Of a stretch of 64,000 nucleotides of DNA, positions 54,998 to 64,000 are shown piece by piece; position 1 is the stretch's first letter; each line of letters opens with the position of its first letter. The notes below the pieces were generated by a model. The model was not told where the DNA came from and did no database searches. It saw only the letters and a list, made by a program, of their open reading frames with translations. The stretch comes from Pyrenula massariospora (taxonomy: Eukaryota > Ascomycota > Eurotiomycetes > Pyrenulales > Pyrenulaceae): positions 806,001-870,000 of the forward strand of contig JAGFMI010000009.1 in the NCBI GenBank assembly GCA_021030905.1. The letters run 5' to 3'. The position numbers and the translations under genes were made by a program.

Positions 54998-55996
54998 ATG
55001 GCTGAGAGCGAATATGGCCGCTCAATTGAAGACCAGCTGAAAGAACTGCTGAGGCCAGAGGTACTTCTCAAAGTGCACAGCATTCGCTTCCCATGGCCCA
55101 AGACCTCCAAACTCAGCTGGCAACATGTTATGGATACTTTGTGCAAAGATATACCTGAGATAGATCAAGCCTTGTACGGCTTTTTGTTCCCTGTCTGGCA
55201 GGCGATGAGCGAGATGCCGCTCAGCGAACTGCTCAAGATTGACCTACACCGGCTTTTACTTGACTGTGAGGGGCCAACTTATCCAGAACAGTGTACTGCG
55301 TTGGTATGGCTTCTAGATCAGACTAGGATGTTCTTTAGAAGCACAGATATCCGCTACACAAATTGTTCCTTTGATCCTCTCGCTGAAAAGACAGCAGCAA
55401 GTATGTTCGATGACCAAGGTGGAGGTACCGGTGTTCCGTCCGAGAAATCGCCGCCCTCAAAAGAGACGTGGCTTGCACGAGGCTGGAGCTTCGACCACTA
55501 TGTTGCTAGGATGGACTGGATATGGGCTGCGCTTGAACATTCGGAGCTATACATGTCGAACTATTGGGCACTGAACAGAGGATTTCTCCTCCGTTTCCGA
55601 GCGGAGGTTGAGCAGTACTCGGGCAAGAAGGACCCTCACGCTCAGACTCAGGCAGAAGACGAGAAGAATCTAGAGCTTCTTAGCGAACTTTGCAAGAGCG
55701 ACGCGCCATCAAGGGATAAGCTCGGAAGAGATTTGGACATAGTCGATTATGTCTTTCCAATGCTGCGGATGAAGACTGCGCATCATCCAATCGCTGACCA
55801 TTTTGGCCGTTATCCATACAACAACGATCAGATGGGAAGAGACTTTACTGAGGCCGAGATTGAGTGGATAGCAAACGGGAGGGCAAATCAGAGGGTGCCT
55901 GAGCCGCTGAGAGGTATGATCAGAAAGGATGTTGATGAAGGAACGTGGACACCCTTACAGGGAAATCCGATATTTGAGCGAAGTAAAGGTTCGTGA
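54998..55996 (+). CDS. DUF924-like protein
   Basis: A single exon from the ATG at 54998 gives 332 residues. The C-terminal segment HHPIADHFGRYPYNNDQMGR followed by a Glu-rich helix and FTEAEIEWIANG is the hallmark of the DUF924 family (usual form RFPYRNxxLGR). The N-terminal part is helical, with LSWQHVMDTLCKDIPEIDQ and LDQTRMFFRSTDIRY, also as in the family, where a helical TPR-like fold is expected. Fungal members are longer than the roughly 190-residue bacterial ones. A linker of Ser/Gly/Pro lies around 140-155. Function of the family is unknown; there is no signal peptide. Confidence 0.72.
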   Translation: MAESEYGRSIEDQLKELLRPEVLLKVHSIRFPWPKTSKLSWQHVMDTLCKDIPEIDQALYGFLFPVWQAMSEMPLSELLKIDLHRLLLDCEGPTYPEQCTALVWLLDQTRMFFRSTDIRYTNCSFDPLAEKTAASMFDDQGGGTGVPSEKSPPSKETWLARGWSFDHYVARMDWIWAALEHSELYMSNYWALNRGFLLRFRAEVEQYSGKKDPHAQTQAEDEKNLELLSELCKSDAPSRDKLGRDLDIVDYVFPMLRMKTAHHPIADHFGRYPYNNDQMGRDFTEAEIEWIANGRANQRVPEPLRGMIRKDVDEGTWTPLQGNPIFERSKGS

Positions 55997-57231
55997 AGAA
56001 TGAAGGGGCTGAAGAGGCTGAACAGGCTGAAGGGAAACAGTGAAGCTGGTTCTTGTTCTCCCCACTGGTGGCTGTCTCCAGGCTCCACCTATTTCATCAG
56101 GGGAATAGAAGCCTTTATCTCGGATTGCAGGAAGAGGAATCTTGAGCATTTTGAATCTAATAGCAAACTGTGACTGATCCGCTCGTAAGCACGCTGCAGG
56201 TTGACAGAGCCTGTGCAGTTATTGCTAATGATGTGTAAGGATATGCAGCTGCAGGGGAATCTCGACCATGTGCAAAAAGCGAAGATTGGAGATTTGGAGA
56301 AGATCCGGCCCTCTCCTCATGCAGGTAAGCCCAACCCTGCATCAGGCACGCCCCAAATCAGATTCACATGCTCCCAAAAATTGCCCTCCAGGTGCAAAAT
56401 ATTTGCCCAATCACCCCCGGCGCACCCCTGATCGGCGCACACCCCATCCAAGCCTCCGGGCTCGCGCGGCGCCTGCAGGGATTCAGCTCCTGGGGGCTAT
56501 GCACCAAGCCAACGGGACCTGACGTATGTCGTAAGGGAGCAGGGACCGGACACTATTTCACGCAGCGCCCGAATGCTTGGCTTTTGATGACGAGGATCGT
56601 TGCTTTGGGCCGCCATTTGTGGGGTTCAGCTTGTACCAGGGTCTGGCAGATACGGCGGATACGATAGGTACAATAGAGGACAATGGCGAAATGGACGGAG
56701 AGATTTCCATCGCCGATTTGATGCACAGTGCCAGAACAGGATTGCTTTGCCGATGAGGGATGGGGATTGTTAAAGATGTGAAACAGGATGTGAGATTGTC
56801 CAGTGCTAAGAATGGTAACAAACATTGTGCAACAATGACTTGCGTCAATCCTCTTGCCTCATCAGCCCGGTGAAACGACATGCATCGCAGTCTATCAGCT
56901 GTCTAGATACCCTTACTCCGTAGCCCTACCCTGCCCAATGCCCTGCCCAATTCCCAAGGGGTATAATGAAACGTAGCCCGAAATTTCAAGTTCTTTACTC
57001 CTAACCCAGTCCGATTCATTGCTCGCGTGCGCACGTGCAAAATGGTGTTACAATAGTTTGAACTTCCCCAACACCATGGCATAAAATTCGAAGGAATTTT
57101 TTTTGTATTATATTTTGAGAATAGAAGACGTATAGGCCATAGATAGAATCGAATCCGTCGAGCCGGCGGGTAGGGCCATGTAAAGCCAGAAATTGTGGAT
57201 GCTCTCTGGCTGCCGGCGAGGTTGGCAGAGA
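55997..57231. other. Intergenic
   Basis: Short ORFs on both strands overlap and have no motif. A T/A-rich patch lies near 57090-57120 and nothing else is evident. Confidence 0.4.
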
Positions 57232-57605
57232 TTATTTCCAGCGTCCGCCATCGATGTTCGCCGGACGCTTGGGGTCATCGGAAGCTCTTCCGGTATTATG
57301 GACGACTACCTTCCGGTCGTTGCTGCGACGACGGTAGTGTTCATCTGTGGGAATTATGAATCAGTATGATTGTCAAGCAAGAGGTAGGGTTCGGAAAGCG
57401 AACCTCGTCCGTCTCGTTTGGAAGAGTAGTATCGCTCGCCGCTGTCACGGCTGTTGTGGCTGGAGACAGAATCTTGGTAGTAGTGTTTGGTAGGCATATT
57501 GTCCTGTTGTTGTTCTTTGCTCTTGCCTTTCTCTTGCTGGGTATTTTCAACCTTGTGAGATATCGTGCCGGAGGATGGTTTTGTTTCTTTCTTTGACGGT
57601 GCCAC
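57232..57605 (-). CDS. Small hypothetical basic protein, 5' end unresolved
   Basis: Two exon pieces, from about 57605 to 57404 and 57344-57232, are joined by a 59-bp intron starting GTTCGC and ending CCACAG. The splice gives SKRDGRDEHYRRRSNDRKVV and on to a C-terminus IDGGRWK. The visible part is about 104 residues, hydrophilic, rich in Ser, Lys, Arg and Tyr, probably disordered (TKPSSGTISHK, QQEKGKSKEQQQDN, SVSSHNSRDSGERYYSS). There is no ATG at the left end of the open frame, so a further 5' exon upstream of about 57605 is likely. I know no function; the coherent C-terminal extension after splicing is the main support. Confidence 0.45.
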
Positions 57606-59882
57606 GCTCGAGACCCTTATAGGGGAGAGATATTCGAAGGTGTGGCAGCGAGGTAAGCGGTGATGGGCAGGAGGTAGGTGGCGTAGTAGTGCTCTGTATT
57701 AAGAATTATGGTGGGGGCGGAACGTCGTCGAGGGCAGGCAGACGGTCAGCGTGGTTCCTAGAGGAAGGCGTTTGAGTGTTTCAGTGATCGTTTGAGTGAT
57801 GGAAAAAACGAAACGAAAGACACAAAGAAAGAGGAGGGTTTTTGTAGGCGAGAGGAAGAGAGAGACAGAAGGGTGGATCGCGACATGATAGCGGAGCAGT
57901 GCCTCGACGCCTAGCCTAGGAATCAGGCAAGTGGTAGGCAACCGGCACTAAGGACGTTGAGAACAGTCATCACGTTGTTTACGTTTAACGTTTGCAGCCA
58001 AGGAAAGAAATAGCGGAAGGTCTCAGAAGAAGGTCGAAGGGGCCCTTTTGCACCTTTGGCGGAGCGAAAGTGGTTTGGCAGGAAACGGATGCCTGAAGGC
58101 GGGGAATGTGGGCAAAATCGCTCGCCGGCCATAGGCGCGGGCGGTGACCAAAAAGAGGACGGTCTCAGGCGCCACCGAGGGTCTTGTCTGGGAGTTCAGA
58201 AGGCATCAATTATGACTCTATGATTTTTGCTGCGGTTCATTTGACGCCAAGGTTGACTTTGGCCTGCAGCGCGGCTGAAGGAACGGTGGCCTGTGGTTGG
58301 CAGCTTTAGCGTCGCTAACTGCTTTGCTTTCACCCCGTCCTCTCGGAATGCTCGGCCTTCGTCCCCAGGAAAGAGAGTAATGTAAGGAACGGGGGTCAGC
58401 GTTCACCCTGTCGTGGAGTGTAATCGCCGCATTGGCCAAGATAGTCTGTTTCAGAGGTGTCGGGGCGAAAAGGAGGAGGACGAGGACAGGAGAGAGTTGG
58501 GGATGGGTGGTCCCTGGCAGACAGCCTCACTCGCCCTCTCAGGGCAATTGGCCACCCACCCTGCCTCCCCTCAGCTCTGTGGCGCCCGTGTCCTCGCGCC
58601 ACAACTAGCACCAATACGTGCGAACAGGCACAGCCACCTCCCGTCCTGGTGAACTTCCGACTTCTTAGCCAGAAGCTCGACAAGAGACCGCTCAAAGACA
58701 CCCTCGCGCTGGTGCAGCCTTGCATCGCCCCGTTCAGTTCTCATACTATCGTATCCCTTAGTGACGAGGCTGGGAGTCGAAAGATCCAACGTATGCCATC
58801 ACTCCCTCGGACCTACCCGAAAAGGAACTTAGTTCTCCCGTCCCAAGACATCAGTGACGGTCACATAGCTTCTGCGAGGCATTTTGCCTGGCTCTCCCTG
58901 ATTAGCCTACAATTTGGAGACTAAAATTGAGTACCGTCGATTTTGCCGGCTGCTGTAGCAAGATGTCTAAGATTGAAACAATCATGGCTAAATATGCTAT
59001 CAAAAGCGCTTAAGTGCAGCTCACAATTGTCAATCAAAAGCATGCTGCTGCAATGAAATGAGATCCCCATAGACTAGATAATTTAGCTCCCTCTGTGCGA
59101 TAAAGCTTACGTTCGGGTTGCCGACGCCTTAAACTCAAGGTCCCATTGACTTTGTCTAGGCTGACGCCACCTAATAGAGAATAGCTTGCAAACGAGCGGG
59201 TAGACAGGAACCTCCAATATCAATTGCAGCAGGTCCTCGACCCAGTATCAAGTCTCAAGCTGTTCCCCCTGTTCGCAAATAGATTTGTGCCAAATGATCT
59301 GGATTAGCTGAGCCAATTTCTTGAAAGTTATGAGCGCTTTGGTTGTGCTGAAAGGTCTTCAGTAGGCTAAAAGGCGCACATCTCCAAAATTGGGGAATTC
59401 ATACAAAATCCAATGATCATCAAATCGAAGAATGCTAGTCAAAATAATTAGGAAGTTGAAGGAGAAACTAAACCTTGGAAGCAGGTGACATCGAACATGA
59501 TGCCACTTGACCTACGTAGGGTATAGTATGCCTCTACTTACAGGCTTAATTCTCGTGGTCTGAAGAATCTATTATTGTGAGCCTTACGCGTCTCGGTGGA
59601 ATGGTTTTATGTTCGATAATTCCCCTTGCTGAGACGCGAGAGCTGGCTTACGAAATAGGTGGTGGTAGTCCCTCAAGTTGACTTTAGGCGACCCCGCACC
59701 GCGAAAAGTTTCCCAATAATTTTTCTTGAATATTTGATCAAGAATTCCGTAACTTGGATGATGGTCATAATAATGAGCAGAATATAGAATGCTGCGCTGA
59801 CTGCAACTAGCGCTTGATAGCAGTATAGATCCCAATTTGACATGCCACAATTCTTCTCACAAACTAATTGTCTACCTACCAG
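57606..59882. other. Long intergenic stretch of about 2.3 kb
   Basis: It probably holds the missing 5' part of the small gene and the Utp4 promoter. ORFs at 58396-58924 on both strands overlap each other in a GC-rich tract and are not credible. I see no RNA gene. Confidence 0.4.
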
Positions 59883-62840
59883 ATGAACATCCACCGCTGT
59901 CGCTATGTTCCGTATCCCCCACGAGCTATCAACTCTGTCGCATTTTCCCACCACCCTAATTCCGATGCTGGAGCCCGTGGCCCGGGGAATCTTCGACTTG
60001 CTATCGGACGTGCGAATGGCGATATCGAGATTTGGAATGTTTTAAGAGGATCATGGAGTCAAGAAACAATACTGAGAGGCGGCCGCGACAGAACTATTGA
60101 GAGTCTTGCCTGGGTACAGGATCCCGATGAAAAGGAAGGAAGCTCTGATGGCGACGAGCGGCCGGGGAAGATACGTCTTTTCAGTATCGGGCTCTCTTCA
60201 TATGTTACAGAATGGAATCTAGAGACTGGTACCCCCATCCACGAAGCTAGTAGCAACTTTGGCGACATATGGTGTTTATGTCCCCAACCTAAGTGGAAGG
60301 ATATGAAAAGGATAGATGCCTCGCGTATTTCAAGTTCCGAAGAGACGTACCAAGGACAATCTCTGGCGGCGGGTTGCTCAGACGGCACAATCGTACTCTT
60401 CAGCACTGAAGATGGCGAGCTTAAATACCTACAGACTGTCGGCCGCCCAACCTCAAAACGGCCTCGGATCCTTAGTCTGGCATGGAAAGATCGTAATACA
60501 GTTGTAGCTGGCTACGCCGATGGCACGATTCGAATCTACGACGTCGGACGCAAAGCAGTTCTACGAAATATGAGCTTAGGCAAGCCATCCGATGGAAGTA
60601 ACAGCGTTCTAGTGTGGTCAATAAAGTGCTTGCCCGATGGGACCATTGTGTCTGGTGACTCTACAGGCGAATTGAAACTTTGGGATTCAAAGACCTACTC
60701 CCTATTACAAAGAATCAAAGCGCATGAAGCTGACATACTTGACGTTGCTGTCAATGGAAACGGAGACACCATCATCAGCGGTGGTGCAGATCGCCAGACA
60801 GCAGTATACAAGCTTCTTGGGGACAAGAGGTCAATAAGACCACGCAAGTGGGCTGAAGTGCACCACCGTCGATTTCATCGACACGACGTCAAGTCTCTGG
60901 CAATATTTGAGAGCAAAGAAATCAGCATCCTTGTGTCAGGAGGACTCGACACTGTTCCCGTCCTCGTTCCGTTACGCGAGTGGAACCATGAGTATCAGCG
61001 CTCCTTACCAAATTTACCGCAGTCTCCGCCTATTTCGTCTGCCCCAAGAGCCCGACTGTTCGCCGTTTGGTGGGATCGAGAAATTAATATCTGGCTTCAA
61101 AGAACACCGCTGGGCACAGAAGACGCCAGTCTGCAAGAGGAAACTCACGCATCTGGTGAGCTAGCCTGTCGGCTACTTCTGAAGGGCGATGAAAATATCA
61201 CCGATGCCCAACTCTCAATGGATGGAAGACTTCTCGCCGTCGCAACGACTTCTTCGGTCAGGGTTTTCGAGCTCAAACGGCGCAAAGGAGCGCGACAAGC
61301 TCAACTCCGGGTAAGACAAATTGAGGTTCCAAAGTCAATTAGAAATAATGGAGGGAGGCGATTAGTATTTTCTCCAAATGAGCTATGGCTCTGCATTGTA
61401 CAGCTTGATTGCAATATCATGCTAGCTAGACTGAGGAAGGACACGAGGGACCTCGTCTACGAGGTCTTGAATATGTCTAGCGAACTACGCAGGCCTTTAC
61501 GGAGAATTCAAGATCAGAAAAAGGGAAGTGGTAGCTTTGGAAGTCATGAAAGAATGATTAGCGGCATCGCTTTTTCCTCTGATAGCCGGATAGTAGCCAT
61601 AGCCGACATTTCCGGGGGGGTCGACACTTGGACATTGGAAGGCCAGGAAGAACCTGACGATTTGCCGGTGACAGAAGTGAACGGAAAAGGTATCAATCAT
61701 TCTGCACCATCGCTGAGCGCAAGTGAATCTGAAGATGAGTCCGATGACGAAAAACCAAAACGGATACTTGGTCAGCGGTGGATACCGACACCGTCGCCAT
61801 CGAAGCTTCCAAATTTGAACGCGCCAGTCCTATTCCTTTCATTTAGACCATCAAGATCTGCAACCGCAGAGACAAACACAAACCGCGATATCGGCGTCCA
61901 TCCCACTCGACATAACCCGCACCCTCATTCTCATGATTTACCGCCCGAAGTTGAAAAGCTTATAGTAGTCACGGCCCACAATCATCTCTTCGAATTCGAT
62001 GTCACGAAGGGCAGGCTTTCCGATTGGGCAAGGCGAAACACAGCGTCGCGCCTCCCAGATGACTTTACTCGGATCAAAGATAGGGCTATGGGCTGCTTCT
62101 GGGATCTGACCACGAGCCAGGATCGACTTTTTCTTTATGGAGCAAGTTGGATCTACATGTTCGACCTGAACCAGGATTTGCCAAAGCGTACTGGTACAGA
62201 GCCTGTACCAAATAACAGAAATGCTGCAGTGACTACACTTGGCAAGCGAAAGCGAGAGGATGAAGCGAACGGTGACCAAGAAAAGCATCAGCATCAGCAT
62301 CAGCATGGCAAGACGCGCAATACGGGTGCAGGGGACGCAGTTCGAGAGGGCGAGTCATACGGCAGGTTGCGGGAATCATTTAAGAAGTACACTAACATCG
62401 ACGAAGAAGGAAAGAGCATTTCGTTGACGAGGCAGATGACGCCGATGTCGGACGATGACGAAGATCATAGGGACACTGGCAGCGTGTTGGCACGCTTTTG
62501 GGGTGGTATCGATGGAGGCAGTCGAACAGACCAAACGCGCGATCAGCCATCGCCAGCTGTAAATGGCGGCACCTTCGAGGATTCTGTTGTAAACGGAAAC
62601 CACCAAGATCGTGTAGTACGACAAACAGCGCGACAAACATGGCACACTCACAGCTATCGATCAATCTTGGGGATTGTCCCTATCAGCGAGCTTAATTGTT
62701 CAGGCGGGGACGGCGCAGTGGAGAATGAGCACGGTGTACCAAAGACAGAACCCGGGCTCGAGGTGGTAATCATAGAGCGACCACCTTGGGATGTGGATCT
62801 TCCCCCCAGATACGATGGAGAGCAGGACTGGGACAACTAG
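59883..62840 (+). CDS. UTP4: U3 snoRNP / t-UTP component Utp4 (cirhin homologue)
   Basis: A single exon of 985 residues starts at the ATG at 59883; MNIHRCRYVPYPPRAINSVA is the conserved Utp4 opening. WD40 repeats fill most of the protein: AIGRANGDIEIWNV, SYVTEWNLETGTPIHE, LAAGCSDGTIVLFST, VAGYADGTIRIYDV, VSGDSTGELKLWDSKT, IISGGADRQTAVYKL, as expected for two beta-propellers. An acidic Ser-rich insert (SASESEDESDDEKPKR) and a His/Gln repeat near 62287-62308 lie in loops. The C-terminus ends in the typical IIERPPWDVDLPPRYDGEQ. Utp4 acts in the nucleolus in the t-UTP subcomplex needed for pre-18S rRNA transcription and processing. It is longer than the yeast protein because of the loop inserts. 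This is the firmest housekeeping gene in the window. Confidence 0.95.
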   Translation: MNIHRCRYVPYPPRAINSVAFSHHPNSDAGARGPGNLRLAIGRANGDIEIWNVLRGSWSQETILRGGRDRTIESLAWVQDPDEKEGSSDGDERPGKIRLFSIGLSSYVTEWNLETGTPIHEASSNFGDIWCLCPQPKWKDMKRIDASRISSSEETYQGQSLAAGCSDGTIVLFSTEDGELKYLQTVGRPTSKRPRILSLAWKDRNTVVAGYADGTIRIYDVGRKAVLRNMSLGKPSDGSNSVLVWSIKCLPDGTIVSGDSTGELKLWDSKTYSLLQRIKAHEADILDVAVNGNGDTIISGGADRQTAVYKLLGDKRSIRPRKWAEVHHRRFHRHDVKSLAIFESKEISILVSGGLDTVPVLVPLREWNHEYQRSLPNLPQSPPISSAPRARLFAVWWDREINIWLQRTPLGTEDASLQEETHASGELACRLLLKGDENITDAQLSMDGRLLAVATTSSVRVFELKRRKGARQAQLRVRQIEVPKSIRNNGGRRLVFSPNELWLCIVQLDCNIMLARLRKDTRDLVYEVLNMSSELRRPLRRIQDQKKGSGSFGSHERMISGIAFSSDSRIVAIADISGGVDTWTLEGQEEPDDLPVTEVNGKGINHSAPSLSASESEDESDDEKPKRILGQRWIPTPSPSKLPNLNAPVLFLSFRPSRSATAETNTNRDIGVHPTRHNPHPHSHDLPPEVEKLIVVTAHNHLFEFDVTKGRLSDWARRNTASRLPDDFTRIKDRAMGCFWDLTTSQDRLFLYGASWIYMFDLNQDLPKRTGTEPVPNNRNAAVTTLGKRKREDEANGDQEKHQHQHQHGKTRNTGAGDAVREGESYGRLRESFKKYTNIDEEGKSISLTRQMTPMSDDDEDHRDTGSVLARFWGGIDGGSRTDQTRDQPSPAVNGGTFEDSVVNGNHQDRVVRQTARQTWHTHSYRSILGIVPISELNCSGGDGAVENEHGVPKTEPGLEVVIIERPPWDVDLPPRYDGEQDWDN

Positions 62841-64000
62841 CGAGGCAATTTTGTCATTATGAAAAACGTTGAATGATCAAAGAACACTAGGAAGATCTAC
62901 CTCGTGAGATGTACGGTAGATCTTTGCGATATTGTTTCTGCTTGCTCATCATTCTTGATGTCAACCATACCGCCGGTATCAGCATACCCGGGGCCACCCG
63001 ACTGCGAGCTTAGGGTCACATTGTCCTAGCAAGGAGGGTCATTTTTTTACTACTCGGCGGTGATATTCGATTGAAGCTTTGTCACCCTGAAAATACTTTC
63101 TAGGCCATGCCGCATACGCAAGCCCAACAGCAGTGGCAAGAAGGCCCCTCACACTGCGTAGGTCGTCACATGAAAAGTAAGCACATTCTCCACTATTCGC
63201 CTGTGGTGACTGTCAAGCTCTCTTCCATCTAGAAAGGATAATTTTTCTACCTTCCTCTGGAGGGCACGTGTGAAGGACGAGGTCAATATAGTCTGAGGAG
63301 AGGCTTGCACATTTCACGCGTGAGAGAAGGCCGGACGGCTACATTGGTGTAGGGTAAAAGCCTTGCTGGAGGGCATGCATGGGCAGATGCCGCTGGCGCT
63401 AGACCGAAGGCGACTAGCTGCCAGGCGTTGCATTGCGCGTCCCCAATATCGCGCCTCGAAACGGAATGGCGCCAGAGCCTCAAATACTGTGACTTTAGAT
63501 CGGCTGCAGGGGGATGCGACTGCGCTTGGATATTCATAGCTCCACCTACTACTACAAACCCAGACTTGTCTACGCGCTTGCGCCATGTTCAAGAATCGGT
63601 CTGGCCGCTGGTCAAAGAAGTCAAGAAGATACAAACAAGCGCCGGAGCTGGGCTTTTCTTGGTCTCTACCAAGTGCGACGTCTGCCAGTGCGCCACCGGA
63701 TCGATCATTGATTTCTCGTGTCGTTCTTGTACGTGTCGCTCAATAACGGCGTAGGATGCATCCGTCCGGCCCACTGTTTCATGATTTGAGTGGGTGCGTA
63801 ATCGACGGGCGCCTCTCGTAGACGAGCTTCTGCGATTTCTAGACGCAACTTTCCAAGCGCACCGTCTCGAAAGACGCGGCCGAAGATTCGGATTTATGAG
63901 AAGGTGAAGAAGGTTATGGATAAAGAATTCGAGCGGTCCCGAGAGTGGTGATTTGAATTCGGCGGCCACCGAGGAGCGGCCGGCGTGGATGGGGGACACG
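62841..64000. other. Intergenic to the right edge
   Basis: ORFs at 63283-63999 on both strands overlap and show no domain. A gene running in from the right cannot be excluded, but none is supported. Confidence 0.35.

Noticed and set aside
58396-58924. Gene of 109-155 codons
   Set aside because: Overlapping ORFs on both strands of a GC-rich stretch, with no motif, start context or splicing that favours one.
62287-62308. (CAG CAT) repeat as a separate microsatellite
   Set aside because: It lies in frame in Utp4 and encodes a short His/Gln loop, so it needs no separate explanation.

Overview
The window comes from the nuclear genome of a filamentous ascomycete (Pezizomycotina; class not settled). 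The evidence is many short spliceosomal introns of about 45-90 bp with GT...AG ends and CTAAC/CTGAC-like branch sites, several HET-domain (vegetative incompatibility) genes, a HeLo-type relic, an Adp1-like ABC transporter, fungal GH5 and GH79 enzymes, and a Utp4 housekeeping gene. I found no CRISPR array, no rRNA, no convincing tRNA and no intact transposon or LTR element.

Layout. 0-16 kb is dense and mostly ordinary: a gene cut by the left edge, a LanC-like protein, a secreted GH5 endoglucanase, an Adp1-type ABC transporter divergent from a PLP aminotransferase, a short-chain dehydrogenase, a GH79 glucuronidase-like enzyme and a BTB protein. 16-28 kb is sparse: a single-pass membrane protein, gene relics, a small unknown gene, an APH-like kinase and an unknown 419-residue protein whose frame carries on past an in-frame stop. 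28-34 kb and 43-54 kb form an incompatibility island: four HET-domain genes or fragments and one HeLo relic, in different states of decay, with a multi-TM protein between them.

Two loci stand out. At 34.6-35.1 kb a four-exon gene encodes a 100-residue secreted precursor built of 12-residue DDxxYKKSxPxP repeats, each with a dibasic (Kex2-type) site; every intron falls exactly between repeats. It is a candidate precursor of secreted repeat peptides (KEP/RiPP class). At 45-52 kb three neighbouring genes look built to act on membranes: a PI-PLC X-domain protein, a small protein with actinoporin-like features, and a secreted zinc-PLC-like protein with an FG-GAP-type segment.

54-63 kb returns to ordinary content: a DUF924-like protein, a small unknown gene and Utp4. 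Several genes also share a compositional oddity: the coding strand is C-rich in the middle and G-rich in the last third.
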